IMG/VR virus record: IMGVR_UViG_3300023184_000608
Span: 1-20,627 of that record
Source: a virus
DNA: 20,627 nucleotides
Reading direction: 5' to 3' (one strand)
A program made the translations under genes and the position numbers. The notes under the pieces were generated by a model. The model had not been told where the DNA came from and made no database searches. It saw nothing but the letters and a program-made list of their open reading frames with translations. Of the stretch, positions 1-6,104 are shown in pieces; the stretch's first letter is position 1, and every line of letters starts with the position of its first letter.

Positions 1-75
1 ATGGAAACCATGATAAAGCCTCCAGTTGATATCGAAACTCTCAATAGTCTCAAACAAATTTATAAGGTAAAGTGA
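1..75 (+). CDS. 3' end of an upstream gene (partial)
   Basis: Frame 1 is open from the first base of the window to a TGA at 73-75, giving 24 residues ending in KQIYKVK. An ATG happens to lie at position 1, but the stretch is more likely the C-terminal tail of a gene cut by the window edge. Its stop is one base before the ATG of the next plus-strand gene, and the ribosome-binding sequence of that gene (TAAGG, 63-67) lies inside it. This fits a compact plus-strand operon with the two oxygenase genes that follow. Nothing in the 24 residues identifies a family. Confidence 0.55.
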   Translation: METMIKPPVDIETLNSLKQIYKVK

Positions 76-76
76 T

Positions 77-757
77 ATGTTCGAACATGCTCTATTTCCT
101 ACGCTGCTAACCGAGTTTGAATATCCAGAAAAAGACGCATTCAAAGAATCGTTTTATCAGAACATCTTCAAATATATGTCCCCGGAAGGATACTCAAGCG
201 AGTTCACTGGTCATGTTAACATTCATCATGAGCCAGCATTTGAGCCATTTTTCAAGTTTGCTACCGATTCCGTCAAACAGTATATCGCAAGACTTCACTT
301 GGATCCAAATCTGTTTGAATATAATGTGGTGAAAACATGGATGAACATTACCAAAAATCGCATGACGCCTATGCACAATCACGCAGACGCGCACATGTCA
401 TTCACATATTATATTAACATTCCGAAAGAGTTCTCAAAGCCCATTCGATTCTTCAATTACCACACAAGGCATGAGCCATTTCCTGGCTGCATCAAGTTCA
501 ACGAACCTTCCAAGTGGGACGAGTTTAACTCGTACACATGGCAGATTGAACCGCAGGAAGGTAGACTGTTTGTTTTTCCAGCAAATCTGACACACGACAC
601 TGTAGGCCACGAAGAAGCGAAAGAGCCAGGTTGCTTTACTCCAGAAGACATGGATCAGATGCGCGTATGTCTTGCGTGTGATATTCTTCTAACATATAAA
701 AATAAAGCAGCGAAACCATTGGGTGTCCAACCTGTGAGTAACTGGAGAATTTTCTAA
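77..757 (+). CDS. Fe(II)/2-oxoglutarate-dependent oxygenase, phage type
   Basis: 226 residues. The protein shows the landmarks of a double-stranded beta-helix oxygenase. There is a metal-binding stretch MHNHADAHMS, with H100, H102 and D104 (H102-A-D104 forms the HxD pair), a distal histidine H173 in FPANLTH, and R196 as the candidate 2-oxoglutarate carboxylate ligand. The HNH stretch followed by a YY-N-IP strand resembles the putative 2OG-Fe(II) oxygenases common in marine T4-like phages (the 2OG-FeII_Oxy_5 style). Such enzymes use Fe(II), O2 and 2-oxoglutarate to hydroxylate a substrate, which here is unknown. The ATG at 77 is preceded by TAAGG nine bases upstream. The stop codon overlaps the next start by one base (TAATG), so translational coupling with the second oxygenase is likely. 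The family assignment rests on motifs only. Confidence 0.75.
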   Translation: MFEHALFPTLLTEFEYPEKDAFKESFYQNIFKYMSPEGYSSEFTGHVNIHHEPAFEPFFKFATDSVKQYIARLHLDPNLFEYNVVKTWMNITKNRMTPMHNHADAHMSFTYYINIPKEFSKPIRFFNYHTRHEPFPGCIKFNEPSKWDEFNSYTWQIEPQEGRLFVFPANLTHDTVGHEEAKEPGCFTPEDMDQMRVCLACDILLTYKNKAAKPLGVQPVSNWRIF

Positions 758-1377
758 TGGCAAAGTATACCACGATTTATAATGATCCTTACAACCGTGC
801 TAAGATTACTTTACCATTTGCATATTGGGATGGTGCATTTTCAGATGAAGAACTAAATGCAGTTATCGAATATTGCGATTCATTCGGTGTGGAGCAAAGC
901 ACTCTTACTGGCACCACAGATATTGAAGAAGTTAAAAAGTACCGAGAATCCAAGATCAAGTTTCACCAACGCAATCAAGACAACGGATGGATCTTTGACA
1001 AGCTAAACTTTATCATTCAGTCAATCAATGAGATGTATTATGGCTTTGATTTGAATGGCTATAATGTGTTCCAATATACCACATATGACGCTGAAGATGA
1101 AGGTCGATACGACTGGCACATGGATATGGCAATGGGTCATGAACAGCCAGGCGTAGCGGAAATTCGTAAGTTATCTCTTACGCTTCTATTGGATGATGAC
1201 TTCGAAGGTGGTGAGTTCCAAATCAATGGCAGCAATGCACATGAGCCAATCATTGTGCCATTACAAAAAGGACGAGCTATTTTGTTCCCGTCCTTTATGA
1301 TTCACCGCGTTACGCCAGTAACGAAAGGCAAGAGGCGCTCAATCGTTGTATGGGTAGTGGGACCAAAGTTCCAGTAA
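757..1377 (+). CDS. PKHD-type Fe(II)/2-oxoglutarate oxygenase (prolyl-4-hydroxylase-like)
   Basis: 206 residues. The core reads like a PKHD/prolyl-4-hydroxylase-type domain. It has H121-M-D123 in YDWHMDM, then the strand LSLTLLLDDDFEGGEF, an FPSFMIHRVTPV segment carrying the distal ligand H183, and R193/R194 ten to eleven residues later for 2-oxoglutarate. The DDDFEGGEF turn and the FPS..H..TPV block are typical of this group, whose phage members are frequent in T4-like cyanophages and pelagiphages. The length fits a single catalytic domain. The ATG at 757 has GGAG at 744-747 and overlaps the stop of the preceding oxygenase. The substrate is unknown; proteins, nucleic acids or small molecules are all possible. 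The gene ends at 1377, immediately before the end of the convergent minus-strand gene. Confidence 0.85.
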   Translation: MAKYTTIYNDPYNRAKITLPFAYWDGAFSDEELNAVIEYCDSFGVEQSTLTGTTDIEEVKKYRESKIKFHQRNQDNGWIFDKLNFIIQSINEMYYGFDLNGYNVFQYTTYDAEDEGRYDWHMDMAMGHEQPGVAEIRKLSLTLLLDDDFEGGEFQINGSNAHEPIIVPLQKGRAILFPSFMIHRVTPVTKGKRRSIVVWVVGPKFQ

Positions 1378-2307
1378 TTACTTCCACACAACATCTTTTT
1401 CATACTTCTTAATCATTTCAGCCTCTTCTCTGATTGTGCTTTTTAGCTTTTCAGTTGGAAGGCATTTTGTTTCATAATTAATCTTTTCGACCGCATCAGC
1501 AAATTGCTGGTCATAACAAGCTTTGAGCATTAGTTGCGTAAATTTTAAACCAAACTCAGACTTTTCTTTTGGTACAGCAATGTGCATGGTGGAAGTGAAA
1601 ATGAAGTCGTTCATGCCCAATTCTTTTCCAGTAGGAACATTTGGAAAAAGTCTTGATCTTACGGAACCAGACATAACCAATGATCTTAGACCCCTAACAT
1701 CAGTCGGTGAAAATACGGTATAGTCTGATTCTTTTCCGAGCACACTCTTCGTAATATCAAAAGGTGAAGTGTAATTCAAATCTTTAGAAGCTTTTAGTCC
1801 ATTACTTTTAAGGAAAATAGCGTTAAGAAATGGAGTTGCTGGATTGGTTGATGTGCTTCCAAAATACACAACATCTTTCTTGCGAAAACTATCAATCAAA
1901 TTTGCCAGCGTTTTAATTTCAGACTCTGGTTCTACCATTAGATGAAATGGTGTGCCAGCAAAAGCGACAAGTGGTACCAAATCATTATCTCGGTCATATG
2001 CGTTTGGACTAGCTGAAACATACTTACCAAATGTGTAGCCAGATGTTCCTTGCCACAGCAATACATCTTGTCCCGTCCGCGCAAGAGCGATAGTTTTCAG
2101 TGCGGCATTATCACCAGCTGCACCGGGTAAAGATACCAATCGAAACTCGTATTCAATCTGAGCGGCATTTAATCTGTTGACAACTTCATATCCAATGATT
2201 GTCCCAGCTGCACCAGGTGAAAACATCGAATAGATATCAATCTGTTTTGCTGCATATACAGCGTTGGTATACAACATAAGCATCATCACACATAGCATTC
2301 TAATCAT
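1378..2307 (-). CDS. TctC/Bug-family periplasmic solute-binding protein
   Basis: 309 residues. The N-terminus is a signal peptide: a hydrophobic MLCVMMLMLY core followed by AVYA, a signal peptidase I-type site near residue 19. The mature part follows the TctC/Bug plan. There is an early MFSPGAAGT loop (about 28-36), LPGAAGDNAA (about 60-69), DVLLWQGTSGYTF (81-93), and RLFPNVPTGKELG (219-231), the counterpart of the PDVPT..E.G motif of the family. Length is close to the usual 320. Two cysteines, C264 and C282, could form a disulfide in the periplasm. Family members capture carboxylates such as citrate or other organic acids for tripartite tricarboxylate transporters; no membrane subunit is encoded here. 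GAGG lies six bases before the ATG, and the start overlaps the stop of the upstream PP-loop gene by ATGA, so it is co-transcribed. Such a gene in a phage tail region suggests an auxiliary metabolic gene acquired from a bacterium. Confidence 0.78.
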   Translation of the reverse strand: MIRMLCVMMLMLYTNAVYAAKQIDIYSMFSPGAAGTIIGYEVVNRLNAAQIEYEFRLVSLPGAAGDNAALKTIALARTGQDVLLWQGTSGYTFGKYVSASPNAYDRDNDLVPLVAFAGTPFHLMVEPESEIKTLANLIDSFRKKDVVYFGSTSTNPATPFLNAIFLKSNGLKASKDLNYTSPFDITKSVLGKESDYTVFSPTDVRGLRSLVMSGSVRSRLFPNVPTGKELGMNDFIFTSTMHIAVPKEKSEFGLKFTQLMLKACYDQQFADAVEKINYETKCLPTEKLKSTIREEAEMIKKYEKDVVWK

Positions 2308-3515
2308 AGCGCACCTCGAAAATTTGGTTGAAATTGACCAACATAGTATGGCCTTGAGAACATGAACTTGCTCAATTGCTGCTTATTTATTATCTTATCG
2401 TACTTTTTCTTTTTGTATCCAATGTACTCATCATAGAATTGCTGCGACTGGTGGTTTATACCAAGAGCATCTAGCAACTTAAAATCGGAATTTACCTCAG
2501 TCGATTTTGGCGCAACATAGATGGTAGGATTCCAATCTGGATAAATGATGGTGTTGTACCATCTGTCCAAGATATATCCAGGAGATGCTTTGATTGATGG
2601 ATCAGCATTGATACGCTTAATCATGGCCCTAAGTGATTTCCACTCATTGTATAGTTTTTCGTTTGTCGATAGTTTATCAACAATCATGTGAGCTTGCTTG
2701 ACAGGTATCAGTGGAAAATCTGGTGACCAGTAAAAATCTTCAATGGTGTATGATGTACCTTTTTTCTGCATTGATACGGTAGCTGTCAATGTGATGTCAT
2801 AGAACACGAAAAAAATCTTACCATCGTCTGTAATATCAATAACGGGTTTTTCTAGACCTCTGATAACAGCTACACCATCTTTTGTGGAGCTTTCCTCTTC
2901 ATGCTTGAATAGTACCGGTGTCCAGTTTTTCCATAAGCCAGTCGTCACATTTCTGAGGGCTGTTGGCTCATCGTTTCTACCAAGATGTTGAAATTTTTTG
3001 TTTGCGAGCTGGTCAACCAAGTTATCGGATGAATCGAGTAATGTAATCTTGGTATTTGGACTTAGCTCTTTGACTCTTTTGAGTTGAGGAATAACGGCAT
3101 ATTCATACTCCAGAAACTGACTCAACTCGGTGTCAATGACCATCATATTCCTGTCAAGGTTTTTGATGGCCTTTTCGTGCATGATAACTATGATCTCATC
3201 AAGAAATATGCCGTTCTTGATGAATGCTTCCAGTGCTTGCGTCGAATCGCTACCACCAGAATACCTAAGAATTAGGTAATTGTACTTGTCACGAAGCTGT
3301 TGAGCCCGAACTCTGTACAGGGCCGATATGTCAAAGTGTACATTCTTTTCCCAATTGATGTTTGAAAAGATATGGTCGTTGTAGTAAAATTCAATCTTAC
3401 CACCATAATCCTTCTTCAACAGCATAAGATCCAATGCTTCTTCTCGCATCAGAAAAGCTTGATTATCATAAACATAATAACCCAAATGTGGGTACTTCAT
3501 ATCAAAAGTTATCAT
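2304..3515 (-). CDS. PP-loop (N-type ATP pyrophosphatase) family protein, paralogue A
   Basis: 403 residues. The PP-loop nucleotide-binding motif SGGSDST is at residues 86-92, preceded by RAQQLRDKYNYLILRY. This motif marks enzymes that activate a carboxylate, amide or carbonyl by adenylation (asparagine synthetase, GMP synthetase, QueC, tRNA thiolases). Beyond the loop I cannot assign a substrate: no glutaminase domain and no CxxC zinc pair are visible. The protein is clearly related to the product of 6101-7156. Both share the R-AQQ-(L/I)-RD stretch before the loop, an IRGLEKP-like segment (218-224), VKQAH (272-276) and a C-terminal SRPYYVG (387-393). It follows the 144-residue gene with no spacer, has no convincing Shine-Dalgarno sequence, and overlaps the binding-protein gene by four bases. 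An in-frame Met at residue 6 is an alternative start. Confidence 0.72.
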   Translation of the reverse strand: MITFDMKYPHLGYYVYDNQAFLMREEALDLMLLKKDYGGKIEFYYNDHIFSNINWEKNVHFDISALYRVRAQQLRDKYNYLILRYSGGSDSTQALEAFIKNGIFLDEIIVIMHEKAIKNLDRNMMVIDTELSQFLEYEYAVIPQLKRVKELSPNTKITLLDSSDNLVDQLANKKFQHLGRNDEPTALRNVTTGLWKNWTPVLFKHEEESSTKDGVAVIRGLEKPVIDITDDGKIFFVFYDITLTATVSMQKKGTSYTIEDFYWSPDFPLIPVKQAHMIVDKLSTNEKLYNEWKSLRAMIKRINADPSIKASPGYILDRWYNTIIYPDWNPTIYVAPKSTEVNSDFKLLDALGINHQSQQFYDEYIGYKKKKYDKIINKQQLSKFMFSRPYYVGQFQPNFRGAL

Positions 3516-3950
3516 TTATTCGTTTTCGTAAAGAGGATACAATTCACCAGTCAGTCTGTTTCGGATAGCATAGTAGATTTGAAAATTTTCGTCTTTTGAT
3601 TTAATTTTTGGATTTAATTCTAACATTCTTTTTTTAAGATCAACAACAGCCGCATTATATGCTCTTGCTAGAGTGATATTTGAAAAGTAGTACTCAACAA
3701 TCAGTGTAGTATTATCTTCTGTATATCTACGTGTCCAACCTTCGAACCCTTCAAACAATTCTGGAGCCATCTGATCTCTCAGATCCTTAGTTGATTTCCA
3801 TGCCGTTGTATTTTTTACCTTGATACCATCTCTAGCATCGAATAAAACATCAAAAGCTTTTGGTGAATTAATAGGAACATAGATGTCGGCCCAATTACCG
3901 CTTTCAGATTTTACAGTGATTTGACTAATTGTGACTGGTGCGTCTGTCAT
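3516..3950 (-). CDS. Conserved-looking hypothetical protein (144 aa)
   Basis: I do not recognise a family. The 144 residues form a soluble, mixed-charge protein with no signal peptide or membrane segment. An aromatic-rich stretch (GFEGWTRRYTED, then a beta-like LIVEYYFSN) lies in the middle and a basic helix-like segment follows. The start is well supported: AAGGAG lies about six bases before the ATG, one of the strongest ribosome-binding sites in the block. A late-promoter-like GATAAATA sits about 25 bases upstream, overlapping the stop of the oxygenase gene. The next gene starts directly after its stop codon. Position suggests it belongs to the enzyme module, but no function can be given. 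Confidence 0.6.
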   Translation of the reverse strand: MTDAPVTISQITVKSESGNWADIYVPINSPKAFDVLFDARDGIKVKNTTAWKSTKDLRDQMAPELFEGFEGWTRRYTEDNTTLIVEYYFSNITLARAYNAAVVDLKKRMLELNPKIKSKDENFQIYYAIRNRLTGELYPLYENE

Positions 3951-3974
3951 AAAATTCTCCTTTGTTCTTGAGAC

Positions 3975-3982
3975 TATTTATC
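3975..3982 (-). promoter_or_regulatory. Possible T4-type late promoter (GATAAATA)
   Basis: Read on the minus strand this is GATAAATA, one mismatch from the T4 late promoter core TATAAATA. It overlaps the TAA stop of 3978-4847 and lies about 25 bases before the ATG of the 144-residue gene, which has a strong AAGGAG site. This is one of only two non-overlapping spacers over 20 bases among the minus-strand genes, and the other also carries a late promoter core. The short leader and the mismatch make it less certain than the two exact copies. Confidence 0.4.
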
Positions 3983-4847
3983 TCTGATCCAGCACCATAT
4001 TAATTGGATCACTTTCTTTGATGGTTAGATAGTCGGTAAAATTTGTCCACTGATCCACAACCGTTTCTTTTTGATATTTCGCTACGCTTCGATCTAGAAG
4101 ATCGACATACTTATTGAGATTTTTTCCGGTAATACATCTACCCAGCTCTCTAGCTGATACTATCATCAGGATCTTTCGGTAACCACCTTTGTTGTATCTG
4201 CTTGCGTGTTTTTGCCTTAGATTATTCCATGCGAATGAATTGGTGTCTTTTGGTATAGGTAACGTGTAGGTAACGTCGAAGTTATCAGTTTCCCACTCTA
4301 ATGGATCAACCTTCATGTACAGAGTTTCCTCTGGATTGTTGTCAAATAGTTTGATACGGATACCAACAGGTGCGTCAATCTGTGAACCATAATCTCTGTG
4401 AGCTGGCACATCCCAGTTGCTCGACCACATTGACCAGCGAAAGTCTTTCTCCTCGATGAATGGCATATATTCGTGGATCTGTTCAAATATCTCTGGAAAC
4501 TCAGTGTAGATTTCAGGTACCTGATTTGCTGACCAAACATCAGAATGGCCTCCACGCGAGACGGATGTGATAGTTCGATATGGTGAATAATCCGATCCAT
4601 CAAATTGAAGACTGAGAAGGTCTGTCTTTACCTTTGTCGCATTTGTAGATTTCTCAAAATAGAACTTTACAAATTTATCCTTATCATTTGGGGCTATGAT
4701 AGGCAGATCAAACGGAACAAAAAGATATTTACCGTACGCTTTCTCAAAATCTGTATACAGACCATTACCCCAATAGTAACTAGCAGACCGAGCGCGTTGT
4801 TCCGACAACACCGTTTTCGTTTCATCCATCAGTTTTTCTTCTGCCAT
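3978..4847 (-). CDS. Probable Fe(II)/2-oxoglutarate oxygenase (aspartyl/asparaginyl hydroxylase-like)
   Basis: 289 residues. No whole-length family is recognised, but the ligand pattern of a cupin-fold oxygenase is present. H150-R-D152 sits in DVPAHRDYGSQ, followed by beta-like strands (GIRIKLFDNN, ETLYMKV). The distal H214 is in LRQKHASRY, and R224 lies ten residues further in GYRKILMIV, the expected spacing for a 2-oxoglutarate-binding arginine. The phrase H.D...(A/P)..(I/V)R.K.. followed by W.....H....N resembles aspartyl/asparaginyl beta-hydroxylase-type enzymes. The N-terminal 130 residues and the C-terminal 55 are unassigned. The start at 4847 has GGAG seven bases upstream; a second in-frame Met is at residue 7. 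The gene lies two bases after a PP-loop ATPase, suggesting joint action on one substrate, which is inference. Confidence 0.6.
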   Translation of the reverse strand: MAEEKLMDETKTVLSEQRARSASYYWGNGLYTDFEKAYGKYLFVPFDLPIIAPNDKDKFVKFYFEKSTNATKVKTDLLSLQFDGSDYSPYRTITSVSRGGHSDVWSANQVPEIYTEFPEIFEQIHEYMPFIEEKDFRWSMWSSNWDVPAHRDYGSQIDAPVGIRIKLFDNNPEETLYMKVDPLEWETDNFDVTYTLPIPKDTNSFAWNNLRQKHASRYNKGGYRKILMIVSARELGRCITGKNLNKYVDLLDRSVAKYQKETVVDQWTNFTDYLTIKESDPINMVLDQR

Positions 4848-4849
4848 AA

Positions 4850-5668
4850 TTACTCCATTGCTTCTAGCATCTTTAGATATTCATTTCTACTGCCAAATAT
4901 GTAGTGTGGATTATGTGTTAGATATCTTGATCGCCTTAAAACATATTGTGTTTTTTGATATGCAGGACCAAACTCGTATTTCATTTTTGGTCGGTATGGA
5001 AGATCATAAAATTCCGACTTACATTTTTGAATATCGTCGTGATAAGGAAATTTGCGAATCATAGTAGCACTAATTTCTGGTGTATAATTGAAAAAGTAGT
5101 GTGTATTATCTATACCGAGCAATAGATCATTATAGAAGTCCCATTCATTGCAACCAACATTGAATCCGCCATTTTTCTTTTCGTCTATCAGATGTTCGGC
5201 CATAACATAGATGCCACCATTTTCTTTTGCATATTCACCAACAATATACGTGGATATTGAATTATCTCCGTATCCATGGCATCGCATTAGAATGTTGTGA
5301 TAATAAGCCTTAAGCATATCTCCGGCAGTTTTATCAAGCACGACAGAATCTCTTGACCACTTATTACAGAAATCATAAGCGTACTTGACTTCTGCCTGAT
5401 TTCCAGATGTGTCAACAATCACAGGAACATATGGTACTTTTCTTTGTTCAAATGCCGTACAAACAAACTCGGAATCTATACCGCCACTAAGTCCGATGTA
5501 TATCGGTTTATTGTGTGCTACTAATAATTGAATAACATTGTCTACCGCATCATTCCATTGTGTGGACAGATTCCAGTCATCTATCTTTGTCAGAGTAACA
5601 TCGAGATCGAGACCAACATTTGTCCGATCGCAGATGTTACTTTGAAACCAATTTTTGTGCGTTGCCAT
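4850..5668 (-). CDS. PP-loop ATPase, asparagine-synthetase-C-like
   Basis: 272 residues from the ATG at 5668. The nucleotide-binding loop is SGGIDSE at 61-67, preceded by the beta strand PIYIGL. It is followed by VPYVPVIVDTSGNQAEVKYA, in which a second strand and an acidic helix start resemble asparagine synthetase C-domains and QueC/ExsB-like ATPases. No glutamine amidotransferase domain precedes it, so the amine donor would be free ammonia or another protein. It is more distant from the two other PP-loop proteins here and lacks their RAQQ and PYY signatures. The frame extends upstream to a TTG at 5689, but the ATG at 5668 has AAAGG about eight bases upstream and is preferred. The gene then overlaps the hydroxylase gene before it by 32 bases. 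Substrate unknown. Confidence 0.7.
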   Translation of the reverse strand: MATHKNWFQSNICDRTNVGLDLDVTLTKIDDWNLSTQWNDAVDNVIQLLVAHNKPIYIGLSGGIDSEFVCTAFEQRKVPYVPVIVDTSGNQAEVKYAYDFCNKWSRDSVVLDKTAGDMLKAYYHNILMRCHGYGDNSISTYIVGEYAKENGGIYVMAEHLIDEKKNGGFNVGCNEWDFYNDLLLGIDNTHYFFNYTPEISATMIRKFPYHDDIQKCKSEFYDLPYRPKMKYEFGPAYQKTQYVLRRSRYLTHNPHYIFGSRNEYLKMLEAME

Positions 5669-6104
5669 CAATGCCTTTCCATGTACCAAATATCAAGTCC
5701 CAAATGGGAATGAACACTCCATAATTTTTGGTGGCATAATCATGATGAATGAGATGCCACTTGCCACTGGTCAGGAATGGGTAGAGATTGATGCGCTTGT
5801 TATGCTCGACTGCTTCTTGGATAAAACCAGCCCAAATGTAGTACGCAATTAAAAGCCACCAATGACCAGTGATTGCAGATATTATAATCGTTGGAATCAC
5901 TTCTGTCAACCACTGATCTATGGTGCTATTCCAAGTGTCAAAAAATAGAAATGCATTTTTCCAGTTGAGGCCCTGGATTGTTTGGTCTGTTACCTGCGCG
6001 TGATGATCCATGTGAAATTTACGGACAATCGGAATCATATGGGCTGCACGATGCGCCCAATAGACAACAAAAGTCCATAAAAGAAACACAAGGAAGTAGC
6101 TCAT
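5637..6104 (-). CDS. Fatty acid hydroxylase / sterol desaturase superfamily protein (short)
   Basis: 155 residues from the ATG at 6104. Three histidine boxes of the superfamily are complete: H18-RAA-H22, H31-MD-H34-H35 and H117-LI-H120-H121. These ligands hold a di-metal centre that hydroxylates or desaturates lipids, sterols or carotenoids at a membrane. A hydrophobic N-terminus (SYFLVFLLWTFVVYW) and a second hydrophobic stretch (about 68-95) fit a membrane protein. The protein is short for the family, which is usually above 200 residues, but nothing catalytic is missing. The frame is open further to a TTG at 6134, but the ATG at 6104 forms an ATGA overlap with the stop of the upstream PP-loop gene, so I place the start there. 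No good Shine-Dalgarno is visible, suggesting translational coupling. A carotenoid-hydroxylase-like role cannot be excluded. Confidence 0.78.
   Translation of the reverse strand: MSYFLVFLLWTFVVYWAHRAAHMIPIVRKFHMDHHAQVTDQTIQGLNWKNAFLFFDTWNSTIDQWLTEVIPTIIISAITGHWWLLIAYYIWAGFIQEAVEHNKRINLYPFLTSGKWHLIHHDYATKNYGVFIPIWDLIFGTWKGIDGNAQKLVSK

Noticed and set aside
2383-2392. AATAAATA-like sequence as a late promoter before the binding-protein gene
   Set aside because: It lies inside a conserved coding region and lacks the first T of the core; a similar AATAAATA at about 17960 has the same weakness.
5669-5689. TTG start at 5689 for the PP-loop ATPase
   Set aside because: The ATG at 5668 has an AAAGG site at proper spacing and avoids a longer overlap with the hydroxylase.
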